Shown piece after piece: positions 52,953 to 63,162 of a stretch of 64,000 nucleotides of DNA. Within the stretch, counting starts at the first letter, position 1. Each line of letters starts with the position of its first letter. The stretch covers positions 124,001-188,000 of the forward strand of contig CAVPYB010000001.1 in the NCBI GenBank assembly GCA_963709875.1, written 5' to 3'. A program made the position numbers and the translations under genes. The DNA is from JAQBDA01 sp963709875. GTDB taxonomy: Bacteria; Chloroflexota; Anaerolineae; Anaerolineales; UBA4823. The notes below the pieces were generated by a model. The model saw nothing but the letters and a program-made list of their open reading frames with translations, was not told the origin of the DNA and did not search any database.

Positions 52953-54329
52953 TTAAAGTTCCCGGTCGAGGGCAGACTGGGCGGAGCGGATCTGCTCTTC
53001 CACCGCGGCTGGGGCGGTGCCGCCGTAGGCGCGGCGCCGGTTCACGCTGTTTTTGGCGCTGAACACCTGCGCCACGTCCGCGCCGAAATGCGGGCTGATC
53101 GAGCGATATTCGCCGGGCTGCAGTTTGTCCAGGTTTTTCCCCAGCCGCGCGGACAGTTTGACCACCTCCCCCACCAGACTGTGTGCCTGCCGGAAGGGGA
53201 TGCCTTTTTCGACCAGGTAATCCGCCAGGTCGGTCGCCATCAGCTCGGCTCCCAACCGGGAACGCATGCGCTCGCTGTGGACCGACAGCCCTTCGACCGC
53301 TTTTGCCAGCACCGGCAGCACAATGCTCAGGGTATCCCAGGCGTTGAAGAGCGGCACTTTGTCTTCCTGCAGGTCCTTATCATAGGCGGAGGGTAAGCCC
53401 TTCAGAGTGGTCATCAATCCGACAAGGTAACCGAGCAGCGCCCCGCTCTTGCCGCGCGCCAGCTCGAACACGTCCGGGTTTTTCTTCTGCGGCATCAGGC
53501 TGGAGCCAGTCGTGAAAGCGTCCGGCAGAGTGAAGTAGCCGAACTCGGCGCTGGAGAACAGGATCACAGCCTCCGCCAGGCGGCTTAAATGTACCCCGAC
53601 CAGCGCGGCGCAGAACAGGAACTCGGCGGCGAAATCCCGGTCTGAGACGGCGTCGATGCTGTTCTCGGACACGGCGGCGAAGCCCAGATCGTTTGCAATG
53701 GAAGCCCTATCGATGGCGAAAGGCGTCCCCGCCAGCGCCCCCGACCCGAGCGGCAGCACGGACGTGCGCGCGGACAGCTCTGCCAACCTTTGCCGGTCGC
53801 GCTGCAGTGGCCAGAAGTGAGACAGCCACCAGTGGCTGAGCAGGACTGGCTGGGCGGGCTGCAGGTGGGTGTAGCCGGGCATGAGTGTGCCCATATCCGC
53901 CCGGGTGCGCCCCAGCAGTGCGCCCTGCAGGCCGCGCAGCTCCCCATCCAGAGGCGGCAGGTGGTCCAGCAGCCACAGGCGTAGATCGGTGGCCACCTGG
54001 TCGTTGCGGCTGCGCCCGCTGTGCAGCTTGCCAGCCGGCTCCCCGATCAGCTCCCCGAGCCGCCGCTCGACCGCTGTGTGGATATCTTCGTCCCCCTCCT
54101 GGAAGGGAAAGCTCGCCTGCTGGAACTCTGCCTGGATCACATTCAGCCCGGCGACGATCTGGGTACGCTCCTCCACGGAGAGGATGCCGGCTCGCTCCAG
54201 CGCGGCGGCCCACGCCAGGCTGCCTTGCACGTCCTGGAGCGCCAGACGCCGGTCGAAATCGATGGACGCGTTCAGCTTCCAGGCTGCCGCATCGAGCTTA
54301 TCTGAGAATCGACCGCCCCATAGTTTCAT
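52953..54329 (-). CDS. argH: Argininosuccinate lyase
   Basis: 458 aa. MKLWGGRFSDKLD at the start, HSGRSRNDQVATDLRLWL, GYTHLQPAQPV and the family signature GSSLMPQKKNPD (near 280) with its catalytic serine are all present. It cleaves argininosuccinate to arginine and fumarate. I chose the ATG at 54329 because AGGAGG is seven bases before it, against one base for the ATG at 54335. It follows argG by about 80 bases on the same strand. Confidence 0.96.
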   Translation of the reverse strand: MKLWGGRFSDKLDAAAWKLNASIDFDRRLALQDVQGSLAWAAALERAGILSVEERTQIVAGLNVIQAEFQQASFPFQEGDEDIHTAVERRLGELIGEPAGKLHSGRSRNDQVATDLRLWLLDHLPPLDGELRGLQGALLGRTRADMGTLMPGYTHLQPAQPVLLSHWWLSHFWPLQRDRQRLAELSARTSVLPLGSGALAGTPFAIDRASIANDLGFAAVSENSIDAVSDRDFAAEFLFCAALVGVHLSRLAEAVILFSSAEFGYFTLPDAFTTGSSLMPQKKNPDVFELARGKSGALLGYLVGLMTTLKGLPSAYDKDLQEDKVPLFNAWDTLSIVLPVLAKAVEGLSVHSERMRSRLGAELMATDLADYLVEKGIPFRQAHSLVGEVVKLSARLGKNLDKLQPGEYRSISPHFGADVAQVFSAKNSVNRRRAYGGTAPAAVEEQIRSAQSALDREL

Positions 54330-54410
54330 TGGCATCCCTCCTTGGCTGTGATTGCGGCAGGCTTCCCTACCTGCCGGATGAACCTAATATTGGCACAATT
54401 TTACCCGCTC

Positions 54411-55670
54411 CTAATCGCGCTTGAAGCGTGAGTAGTCCGGTTTGGGCATCGCCAGCCCTGAGGTCGGCAGACCGTTAAGGGCGCGCACTTTCAGCGGCAG
54501 CCCGAACAGGCGGATGAAACCCTGGGCGTCCAGCTGGTCGTACACGTCTTCCTGCCCGAAGGTGGCGAAATCCTCGCGGTACAGGCTGAAGGCGCTCTTG
54601 CGCCCCGCCGGCAGGATATTGCCCTTATACAGCTTCAGGCGCACGCTCCCGGTCACCGGTCCCTGGGTGTTATCGACGAAGGCTGCCAGCGATTCGCGCA
54701 GCGGCGAGAACCACATCCCGTTGTACACCAGCTCGGCGTATTTCAGCGCTACCAGGTCTTTGAACTGGATGGTGTCCTTATCCAGCACCAGGGATTCGAT
54801 CTCGCGGTGCGCTGCCAACAGGATGGTCCCGCCCGGGGTCTCGTACACCCCGTGCGACTTCATGCCCACCAGCCGGCTCTCGACCATATCGGCGCGGCCG
54901 ATGCCGTGCTTACCCCCCAGGCGGTTCAGCTTGGTGACCAGTGCGGCGGGCGACAGCCGCTCTCCGTTCACTGCCACCGGTATGCCGCTCTCGAACTCGA
55001 TCGTGACGATCTCCGCCTGGTCCGGGGCCTCTTCCGGCGAGACGCTGAGCTGGAACATGCCCTCGTCAGGAGCATTCCAGGGGTCTTCCAGCGGTCCCCC
55101 TTCGTGGGAGATGTGCCACAGGTTGCGATCGCGGCTGTAGATCGACTTCTCGCTGGCGGTCACCGCGACATTGTGCAGGCGGGCGTATGCGATGGCATCC
55201 TCCCGCGAGCGGATCTCCCACTCGCGCCAGGGGGCGATCACCTTCAAGCGCGGGTCCAGGGCGGTATAGGTCAGCTCGAAGCGCACCTGATCGTTGCCTT
55301 TGCCGGTCGCCCCGTGGGCTACCGCGTCGGCGCCGACCTGGTGCGCCACCTCCACCTGGTGTTTGGCGATCAGCGGGCGCGCCATGGATGTCCCCAGCAG
55401 GTAGGTGCGCTCGTAGATTGCCCCAGCGGAGAGCACCGGGAAGATATATTCCTCGGCGAATTCCTCCTGCATATCGTGGATGACGAACTGGCTGGCCCCG
55501 CTGGCGAGTGCTTTCTGCTCCAGCCCGTCCAGCTCCTCCTCCTGGCCGATATTGGCGGTGAAGCACACCACTTCGCAGCCGTAGTTCTCGCGCAGCCAGG
55601 GGACGATCACCGATGTATCCAGCCCTCCGGAATAGGCCAGCACGACTTTCTTGACACTTGTTTCGATCAT
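54411..55670 (-). CDS. argG: Argininosuccinate synthase
   Basis: 419 aa, a little longer than many ArgG proteins. The PP-loop ATPase motif AYSGGLDTSVI (12-22), ATGKGNDQVRFELTY (near 118) and GRADMVESRLVGMKSHGVYETPG, split here as GRADMVESRLVGMKSHG, are characteristic. It ligates citrulline and aspartate. AGGAG lies seven bases before the ATG. The gene is preceded by a leader with an Arg-rich ORF and a terminator, so expression is probably attenuated by arginine supply. Confidence 0.96.
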   Translation of the reverse strand: MIETSVKKVVLAYSGGLDTSVIVPWLRENYGCEVVCFTANIGQEEELDGLEQKALASGASQFVIHDMQEEFAEEYIFPVLSAGAIYERTYLLGTSMARPLIAKHQVEVAHQVGADAVAHGATGKGNDQVRFELTYTALDPRLKVIAPWREWEIRSREDAIAYARLHNVAVTASEKSIYSRDRNLWHISHEGGPLEDPWNAPDEGMFQLSVSPEEAPDQAEIVTIEFESGIPVAVNGERLSPAALVTKLNRLGGKHGIGRADMVESRLVGMKSHGVYETPGGTILLAAHREIESLVLDKDTIQFKDLVALKYAELVYNGMWFSPLRESLAAFVDNTQGPVTGSVRLKLYKGNILPAGRKSAFSLYREDFATFGQEDVYDQLDAQGFIRLFGLPLKVRALNGLPTSGLAMPKPDYSRFKRD

Positions 55671-55731
55671 GGGTAGCTCCTGTTCGATAACCTGGATTTT
55701 ATGCAGCCGTGTGAGATCCCGCAGCTGCTGA

Positions 55732-55760
55732 ATAATAAAAAACCTCCCCGGGAAGGGAGG
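55732..55760 (-). terminator. Attenuator-type intrinsic terminator in the argG leader
   Basis: On the minus strand CCTCCC and GGGAGG (55743-55748 with 55755-55760) form a stem, followed by TTTTTTATT (55742 down to 55734). It lies about 63 bases before the argG start codon. Confidence 0.82.
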
Positions 55761-55788
55761 CGCCTCTGGCAGGATGGATGATAACCGA

Positions 55789-55881
55789 CTATCTGGATAA
55801 ACGCCAAAGCCCGAACTTCCCGGAGCGGGATATTCGGGGACGACGGGCGCGGATGATTACAGATAACGGCATTGCGTGCAT
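55789..55881 (-). CDS. Putative arginine-rich leader peptide of argG
   Basis: A 30-codon ORF, MHAMPLSVIIRARRPRISR and onward, with Arg at positions 11, 13, 14, 16, 19, 27 and 30 before a TAG. Seven of 30 codons are Arg (CGC, CGT, CGA and AGA). It lies between a promoter and an intrinsic terminator just ahead of argG, the arrangement of ribosome-mediated attenuation in amino-acid operons. No clear Shine-Dalgarno precedes it; the start codon is close to the predicted transcription start, so leaderless initiation is possible. A chance Arg-rich ORF in GC-rich DNA cannot be ruled out. Confidence 0.6.
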   Translation of the reverse strand: MHAMPLSVIIRARRPRISRSGKFGLWRLSR

Positions 55882-55891
55882 ATTGGGCTGG

Positions 55892-55920
55892 AGTTTATCA
55901 TCCTGTTTCTAGATCGTCAA
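55892..55920 (-). promoter_or_regulatory. argG promoter
   Basis: TTGACG (55915-55920) and TAAACT (55892-55897) on the minus strand are exactly 17 bases apart, 10 bases before the leader-peptide ATG. Confidence 0.65.
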
Positions 55921-56227
55921 GGTGAGTTTCGTCCAGGGATTCTGCAACAAGTACAATAATGGAAGAAGAAAGGCTGAGCAGCGGCGAATAGGTGTCTGAG
56001 CTGGGTTGAAAGAGTTATTCAGGCAAAAAAGCAGCTGAAGGAGAGCCAAGGAGAGCAACAAGTCTGGCACCCTGGCGCAACAAGTCGGCAGGCGGAGGGA
56101 GAACAGAGCGCAGGAGAGGGAAATGAGGAGCGGTAAGAGTGTTCCAACAAGGCCGATAGGCGCGTGAAAGCCAGCCTGCAGGGAGAGTAAAAGCAGGCAC
56201 GGATAGGCGGGAGGCGGGTTCAGTCTA
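55921..56227. other. Purine-rich region between argG promoter and transposase stop
   Basis: 307 bases, G/A rich on the plus strand (for example GAAGGAGAGCCAAGGAGAGC). It presumably contains the left end of the mobile element, but I could not find a terminal inverted repeat matching the other side. A 61-codon minus-strand ORF here (56015-56200) shows no features of a real gene. Confidence 0.4.
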
Positions 56228-58008
56228 TCAAGGCGCCCGGTCTTGACAGGCCGCCCGGGAAGCCTGGCAAATCAGACGAGCCAGGTTAAAAGCCAGCGAG
56301 AGGGTATCGCCGAACAGGGTCGCCTTGGCGGTGTTGGGCAAGCCGAACCAGGGCGAGCGCTTGAGGCCGCGGCGCTGCTGACTGGCATTGCGTGATTTGG
56401 CATAGCTCTGGCGACCGATGCGCAGCTTCCAGCTGGCAGAACCGACCGACAGGTCCCGCGCCAGGCGGATACAGCCATCGGGCAGGCTGAGGCCGGTGGT
56501 GAGGCTGAAGCCCAGGGGGTGGAGTGGGTCGACGAACTGGCAGGCCAGGCGGGGAAGGGTGTCAGGCTGGGGCAAGGCGATATCGGGAGCAGGCTGGCGG
56601 ACGCATTTCTGGCGGCAGACCCACTTGGTGGTGCCGTGCTGGTAGTCGTGGCCGTTGGCAAACAGGCGGTAGCCCAGCGGGCACAGCGGGTTGCCGTGCT
56701 GATCGTAACCGCGCCGCAGGCAGGTGAGCGGATCGTCATCGCCTTTGAGGGGCAGCAGGCAGATGGTGCGCAGAGCCTGCAGGTCATCGTGGACATAGCG
56801 CAGGACCTCATCGTAGCCTTCGCCGGCATCCCCCAGGACTTCCCCGATCTTCAGTTCGGGGAAGCGGGAGCGCAGGGTCTTCAGGCCCGGGACGGTGAGT
56901 AAATGATCGTTGACGTTGGCCGGGGTACAGGGGCCGGTCAGCGACCAGAGTTGGAAGAGGCGGTCGTCGATGATGTTGAAGGCCTTGGATTTGTAGCCGA
57001 AGTGGCCTTTGCCGCGCGGTTTAGCGGGTGGCTGGTCTTGGGGAGTGCCATTCTTGGGCGCATTGGGATTGGGTGCAAGCAAGTGCTCTGCTTGCCGGCG
57101 GTTGGAGCCGGCGTAGTGCACGTAGGCGGCCTGGGGATCGCGCCAGGTGGCGAAGCGGCAGTGCTCCTGGCAAGCGTCTGTGTCACAGGCGCAGCCTTGT
57201 TTGCCCTTTTCTCGAGCCGGGCATGGACGCTGCGCGGCGGGCTGGCAGCAGGCCGGGGTCTGAGAGCTGCATTGCTGGTGTGAACGCGCTGCGAGCAACT
57301 GGCAGTCGGTCGAAATGCTGACCCCGTGCTCGGGCGGATCGCCAGGGAAGGTGGAATGGGTGGGGATCAGGCCGTATGCCATCAAAGCCAAAGCCAGGCT
57401 GGTCTGGCAGGCGGTCAGCCAGTCAAGCTGGGTATTGGCCAGCGCCATGCGGAAGGTGGAGGGACTGGGCACCTCCGACGGGTCGAAACCCAAGCGGCGG
57501 CAGTAGCCCTGGCCGCGCTCGGGGGAACGCAGCTGGCTGGCCAGCCTTTGCCAATCCCAACCCTGGTAGACGGCCAGAAAAGCGGCCAGCCCCAGGCTGA
57601 GGGGATCGAAGGGGGGTGGGCCGAACTGGCTGTGGAAGCGCTGGGCGAAGTACGGCCGCCAGGCGGAGAAGTCGAACAGGCGCAGCATGAGATCGAACTC
57701 GTCCAGCCCGGCTAAATCGGCGCTGCTGGCCAGATCCGGTGACGGCAGCCATTGGTAGTGTGAGCGGCACCGGCGTCCAGCCCAGGGTGGCGGATCGCCG
57801 GGGGTGGGCAAGCGCAGCGGCAATAGCGGCTGAATGGCCTCCCAGCGGAACAGCTCCACGAAGTGGGGCAGCAGCAGGCGCCGTTCGGCGGCTGGCAGGT
57901 GGCGGGTGGCTGCCAGGTCCGCCCTGGAAAAGCTGGTCAGCGTGTGGAACGGGCTGTCGGGTACTGCGACCGCCGGGACCAGCGGCATGGCAGGGATCCA
58001 GAGGGTAT

Positions 58009-58012
<4 letters not shown>
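56228..58012 (-). CDS. DDE transposase, IS1182-like
   Basis: 594 aa. The N-terminal domain (about 95-190: FDLMLRLFDFSAWRPYFAQRF, SLGLAAFLAVYQGWDWQRLA, LGFDPSEVPSPSTFR) is typical of IS1182/IS4-type transposases. Putative catalytic Asp residues are in SISTDCQLLAARSH and IGEVLGDAGEGYDEVLRYV. A Cys-rich insert (CACDTDACQEHC, and CRQKCVRQ later) may bind zinc. The C-terminal RRGLKRSPWFGLPNTAKAT and LAFNLARLI match the end of the DDE domain. Its start overlaps the sigma gene by ATGA. Confidence 0.82.
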
Positions 58013-58687
<675 letters not shown>

Positions 58688-58725
58688 ACACCCTCGCGGG
58701 GTGAAAACAACCTCCTGAGAGTAGA

Positions 58726-58771
58726 ATGGGGATACCAGTCCAACATTCTGTCTGACAGGAGGTATTCCCAT
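58726..58771 (+). promoter_or_regulatory. Inverted repeat enclosing a ribosome site
   Basis: ATGGGGATACC (58726-58736) and GGTATTCCCAT (58761-58771) are complementary at 10 of 11 positions. The downstream arm covers part of AGGAGG (58757-58762) and the ATG at 58770, so it could hide the start of the recombinase-like fragment. TAGAAT at 58722-58727 could be a -10 box. Confidence 0.45.
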
Positions 58772-58835
58772 GCTATCCCAAATCGAAGACTTCGTCAATT
58801 GGGTGCGCCGCCGCAATCCCGCCGCGCGCACCTGG
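58770..58835 (+). pseudogene. 5' fragment of a probable tyrosine recombinase gene
   Basis: AGGAGG and ATG are followed by about 22 codons reading MLSQIEDFVNWVRRRNPAAR and TW, which resemble the first residues of a XerC/D-type recombinase N-terminal domain. The similarity is judged by eye only. The frame then runs into clpB sequence in the wrong frame, so the gene is broken. Confidence 0.35.
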
Positions 58836-59122
58836 CGGAGATCGTCGATATCCAGCTGCGGCACGTGGTCGAGCGGCTGGAGGAGCGAGGCTACGCCCTG
58901 GAGGTCAGCGAGGCGGCGCGCGAGTACATCGCGGAGGTGGGTTATGATCCCGATTTCGGCGCTCGCCCGCTCAAGCGAGCCATCCAACGCGAGCTGCAGG
59001 ACCCGCTGGCGCTGCAATTGATGTCCGGCGAGTTCCACGAGGGCGACCTGATCCGCGTCGACCGCGGCCTCGACGGGCTGACCTTCACCCCGGTCGTGCA
59101 GGCTGAAGTGGTAGAGGAGTAA
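58820..59122 (+). pseudogene. clpB: ClpB chaperone, C-terminal fragment
   Basis: About 100 codons matching the end of ClpB: LAEIVDIQLRHVVERLEERG, VGYDPDFGARPLKRAIQREL (sensor-2 GAR motif) and LMSGEFHEGDLIRVD. The other ~750 residues are missing; upstream lies the recombinase-like 5' fragment and then the sigma-transposase element. The gene is therefore truncated, by rearrangement or by misassembly. Confidence 0.85.
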
Positions 59123-59132
59123 GCGGTAAATT

Positions 59133-59181
59133 GGAAAGAAGGCCTGTGTGCGGGTTTGGCCCGCACACAGGCCTTCTTTCC
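59133..59181 (+). terminator. Strong terminator after clpB fragment
   Basis: A perfect 22-bp stem (59133-59154 with 59160-59181) with a TTTGG loop starts 10 bases after the clpB stop. The 3' arm is T-rich (CTTCTTTCC). Confidence 0.85.
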
Positions 59182-59187
59182 AGGGAT

Positions 59188-59235
59188 CTTCCCATTTCCC
59201 CGCCGCAGGGGGAAGGGGGCCGAGGGGGTGGGTAA
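59188..59235. repeat. CCCC-GGGG type intergenic repeat
   Basis: TTCCCATTTCCCCGCCGCAG then GGGGAAGGGGGCCGAGGGGG; same class as the hairpin after recD2 (CCCTCATCCCCGGCCCTTCTCCC type). Confidence 0.5.
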
Positions 59236-59360
59236 TACTGGGTCGTGTTTATATTATCGAGTAGAATCTTTATATGTATAGTGTCAAGCAGCCACTTGAC
59301 ACCAGAACACTTGACACTGTGAAACCCAGCAAACAAAAATTTATTTGAGGAGAACACCCC

Positions 59361-61293
59361 ATGCCCATCACTACCCCCTACGGCGCGTGGAAATCGCCGA
59401 TCACATCGGAACTGATCGTCTCCAAGAACATCTCCCTGGGCCACCCCACCCTGATCGGTGAGCATGCCTACTGGGTCGAGAGCCGTCCATCAGAGGGCGG
59501 ACGGCAGGTCATCGTGCGCTGCACGCCGGACGGGGTGACCAGCGACGTGACCCCGCCCCCGTTCAATGTGCGTACCACCGTCCACGAGTACGGCGGGCGC
59601 TGCACCTTGATCGAGGGGGAGAGGGCATATTTCTCCAACTTCGCCGACCAGCGCCTGTACGTGCAGGAGATCGGCGGTGAACCCCAGCCGCTGACACCGG
59701 AGATTGCCTGGCGCTACGCCGACCCGGTGCTCGACCGCGCTCGCAACCGGCTGATCTGCGTGCGCGAAGACCATTCCCAGGAAGGCATAGAAGCGACCAA
59801 CACCCTGGTCGCCATTGACCTGGGGGACGGCAGCCGGCAGACCGTGCTGGTCTCGGGCTCCAATTTCTATTCCAACCCGCGCCTCAGCCCGGATGGCAGC
59901 CGCTTGTGCTGGTTGAGCTGGGAGCACCCCAACCTGCCCTGGGACGGCACGGAGCTGTGGGTCGCCTCATTGAACACCGATGGTTCGGTTGGCGAGGCCG
60001 AGCTGGTCGCCGGGGGTCCGCAGGAGTCGATCTTCCAGCCAGAATGGTCGCCGGACGGCACCCTTTATTTCATCTCCGACCGCAGCGGCTGGTGGAACCT
60101 GTACCGCTGGGTGGGCGGGGAGGTGGTAGCTTTGCAGCCGATGGAAGCCGAGTTTGGTCTGCCGCAGTGGGTCTTCGGCATGGCCACCTACGGTTTTGAG
60201 TCGGCCGAGAGCCTGGTTTGTGCCTACACCCATTCGGGTCGCTGGCAGTTGGCGCGCCTGGACCTGGGCACAAAGACGCTTACCCCCCTGGATATCCCTT
60301 TCACCGACACGCGCAATAACCTGCACGTCAGCCCGGGGCGCGCCTTTTTCGTGGGCGGGTCGCCCACACAACCCTCGAGTGTGGTCTCCCTGGACTTGGA
60401 GAGCGGGATGACAGATGTGCTGCGTCGTTCGAGCGAGGTTTCGCTTGACGCGGAGTATTTCTCCACCCCACAGGCTATCGAGTTCCCCACCGAGAATGGC
60501 CTCACCGCCTTCGCCAACTTCTACCCACCCGCCAACCGGGATTTCAGCGCCCCAGCAGGCGAGCTGCCGCCGCTGCTGGTATTGAGTCATGGCGGCCCGA
60601 CCGGCTCTGCCTCGACTACCTTCCACCTGGGCACGCAGTATTGGACCAGCCGCGGCTTCGCGGTAGTGGACGTGAATTACGGCGGCAGCACCGGCTACGG
60701 ACGCGAGTACCGCATGCGGCTGAATGGCAATTGGGGCGTGGTGGACGTGGACGACTGCGTCAACGCAGCCCGCTACCTGGCAGAACAGGGGCTGGTCGAT
60801 CCTGAGCGCCTGGCGATCCGCGGCGGCAGCGCCGGCGGCTATACTACCCTGTGCGCCCTGACCTTCCGGGATACTTTCAAAGCCGGCGCCAGCCATTTCG
60901 GCATCGGCGACCTGGAGCCTTTCGTCCACGACACGCATAAGTTCGAATCGCGCTACCTGGACAGCCTGGTGGGACCTTACCCGGAAAAGGCAGACCTGTA
61001 CTACCAGCGCTCTGCGATCAACTTCACCGAACGCATCTCTTGCCCGATCATTCTGTTCCAAGGGCTGGAGGACAAGATCGTCCCGCCCAGCCAGTCTGAG
61101 ACCATGTTCGACGCCGTGCGCGCTCAGCGGCATCCCGGCTGCCTACCTGCCCTTCGAGGGCGAGCAGCACGGCTTCCGCAAGGCGGAGAATATCAAGCGC
61201 TCGCTGGATGCCGAGCTGTATTTCTACTCGCGCATCTTCGGCTTCGAGCTGGCTGAGCCGGTCGAGACGGTGCATATCGAGAATCTCGATTGA
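59361..61293 (+). CDS. S9 family prolyl oligopeptidase, frameshifted near 3' end
   Basis: About 643 aa with one extra base near 61123-61130 removed. The N-terminal half is a WD/TolB-like beta-propeller (SPDGSRLCWLSWEHPNLPWD, SPDGTLYFISDRSGWWNLYR). The hydrolase half has GGPTGSASTTFH, the nucleophile GGSAGGYTT (Ser near 490), Asp in GLEDKIVPP and, only after the frame correction, the catalytic His in EGEQHGFRKAENI. There is no signal peptide, so it is probably cytoplasmic. GAGGAGA precedes the ATG. Confidence 0.9.
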
Positions 61294-61295
61294 GG

Positions 61296-61325
61296 ATTTT
61301 CTCTGTGTACTCTGTGGTGAAAGAG
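61296..61325 (+). repeat. Dispersed CTCTGTGGTGAA repeat, last copy
   Basis: TTTTCTCTGTGTACTCTGTGGTGAAAGAG between the S9 peptidase stop and the next ATG, in the same orientation as the genes. (Written in two parts elsewhere; core is ACTCTGTGGTGAA.). Confidence 0.5.
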
Positions 61326-61335
61326 AAAAGGAACT

Positions 61336-62272
61336 ATGCACATCGACCCTGAAATCGTCGACTGGCTGCTTGACGGCGACCCCGCCATCCGCTGGCAGGC
61401 GCAGCGCGACCTGCTCGGCGAGCCGCCGCAGGTCTATGAAGCCGAGCGAGAGCGCATCGCAGTAGACGGCTGGGGGGCGCAGTTTCTGGCGCTTCAGGAC
61501 CCGGATGGCAGGTGGGGAGGCGGGCTGTATTCCCCCAAATGGATCTCCACTACCTATACCCTGCTGGCGCTGCGCATGATTGGTCTGCCCGCAGATAACC
61601 CGCAGGCATTGAAGGGCTGCGAACGGCTGCTCTCCAGAGGCCTGTACCAGGATGGCGGCATCAACTGGTTCGCCTCGCTCAAATACAGCGAGACCTGCGT
61701 CACCGGCATGGTGCTCTCTATCCTGGCCTACTTCCACTACCCCGACCCACGCGTGCATGACCTTGCAGAACACCTGCTGCGCCAGCAGATGGCGGATGGC
61801 GGCTGGAACTGCGACTCGTACAAAGGTGCGACGCACAGCTCCTTCCACACCACCATCTCCGTTTTGGAAGGACTGTTCGCATACCAGCAGTTCGTCCCCC
61901 AGGACGCAGATGCGGTACGACGAAGCCCAATCCCGCGGGCGCGAGTTCCTGCTGCAGCATAAGCTGTACCGCTCGCACCGCACCGGCGAGGTGGTCAGCC
62001 CGGCGATGACGCGCTTCCCCTTCCCGCCGCGCTGGCACTACGACGCCTTGCGCGCCCTGGATTACTTCCAGGCCTGCCGCGCCGCGCGAGACCCGCGCCT
62101 GGAGGACGCTATTGCCTTGCTCGAAAAGAAACGCAAGTCGGATGGTCGCTGGCCCGCCTACCGCGGCCCCAGCGGGCGGATTTTCTTCGAGATGGAGAGG
62201 GGTGGCCGACCGGGGCGCTGGAATACCCTGCGCGCCCTGCGCGTGCTCAGGTGGTGGGTGGGAACTAATTAG
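61336..62272 (+). CDS. Terpene-cyclase/prenyltransferase-fold repeat protein, frameshifted
   Basis: About 311 aa once an extra base near 61914-61915 is removed. Alpha/alpha-toroid repeats are visible: LALQDPDGRWGGGLY, CVTGMVLSILAYF, LLRQQMADGGWNCDS, HYDALRALDYF and KSDGRWPAYRG. The QxDGxW-type motifs resemble squalene-hopene cyclase QW repeats, but the protein is short and lacks an obvious DXDD acid motif, so catalysis is doubtful. It follows the S9 peptidase gene and ends in a terminator. Confidence 0.72.
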
Positions 62273-62312
62273 AGCTAAATGTCTCGGAGATCTTTAGGGT
62301 CTGGTCGATCTC

Positions 62313-62346
62313 AACATCCCGGAGTCTGTACCACTTCCGGGATGTT
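62313..62346 (+). terminator. Terminator after the cyclase-like gene
   Basis: AACATCCCGGA (62313-62323) and TCCGGGATGTT (62336-62346) form an 11-bp stem followed by TT. Confidence 0.7.
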
Positions 62347-62357
62347 TTACATATATA

Positions 62358-62861
62358 TCAGGCTTCGCATTTCCACACGGTCACCTCGGCGTCGACCGCC
62401 TCTTCTCCCAGTGAGCGCGCTACCGAGATGCGGTGGTGCCCGTCGCGCACGAAGTAGCGCTCTCCCACCTGTACCAGCTCCACCGGCGGCAGCGGGATGC
62501 CGGTCCGGCGCGCCCTGGCAACGCTCAGCCAGCGGTCGCGGGTCTCTTCGCTCAGCGGGTTGAAGGCTGCGTCGAAGTCGCCGCTGCGCCCCAGGCTGCC
62601 AACGACCCTGTTGATGGGTACCGCCTGCAGCCCGGCGTAGTGTCTGCCGCCGATCGAGAGACACTTGACGGTGGCTTCAAGATCGAGCAGCTTCCGGCTG
62701 CGTCCGGTCAGCAGTGAAATCAGCTTGCCCAGGTGGCCGCGCAGCAGCGCCGTCCGGTAGCTGTGCAGGGCTTCCTTCGTGACTTGCTCCCCGGCGATGG
62801 CGGTGTTAGCTCCAGGGTAGCTGATAACCGGTGTGCTGGCGTAGGTGATTGTCTCGTACAT
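62358..62861 (-). CDS. ParB-like domain protein
   Basis: 167 aa. The C-terminal ~45 residues (PPVELVQVGERYFVRDGHHR and ISVARSLGEEAVDAEV) carry the ParB N-terminal/Srx-like GHHR motif. The N-terminal part is helical with AIAGEQVTKEALHSYRTALL. It lacks the helix-turn-helix of chromosomal ParB, so it is more likely a stand-alone nuclease- or kinase-like ParB-domain protein of unknown role. It converges with the cyclase-like gene. Confidence 0.7.
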   Translation of the reverse strand: MYETITYASTPVISYPGANTAIAGEQVTKEALHSYRTALLRGHLGKLISLLTGRSRKLLDLEATVKCLSIGGRHYAGLQAVPINRVVGSLGRSGDFDAAFNPLSEETRDRWLSVARARRTGIPLPPVELVQVGERYFVRDGHHRISVARSLGEEAVDAEVTVWKCEA

Positions 62862-63162
62862 CGTCTGCGTTCCTTGTGCTGGTTTTGCGTTCTATCTGCA
62901 TACAGTTTACGGAGACCGCGTTGCCCCAGCGTTGCGGAAAGCGTTTCGGGAAATTAGATTCTGGAACAGCCAATAAATCTGTTAGCTCCAGGCGTCCTTA
63001 ATCAAAGCACAACTCTCCCTTAACCGGTCTAAAATTGACAATCTGGAGTGTAAATGGTTAAACTTCGATACTGGGGCCGCGCCATGAGGTGGGGTAAGTC
63101 CAGAACTGTGCATATAACTTAAATAGCTCGCTGCACTATCCGATAGATAAGGAGTGGAGAGT
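62862..63162. other. Divergent intergenic region with candidate promoter
   Basis: 301 bases. TTGACA (63035-63040) is 17 bases from a weak -10 TTAAAC (63058-63063), pointing toward the DUF1800 gene. Nothing else is recognised. Confidence 0.45.

Noticed and set aside
55680..55920. T-box leader for argG
   Set aside because: No AGGGTGGTACCGCG-like antiterminator sequence was found; the Arg-rich ORF explains the terminator better.
56015..56200. 61-codon minus-strand ORF after the transposase
   Set aside because: Low-complexity, no ribosome site, lies in the purine-rich flank; probably chance.
59967..61133. 388-codon minus-strand ORF opposite the S9 peptidase
   Set aside because: Shadow of the propeller and hydrolase coding sequence.
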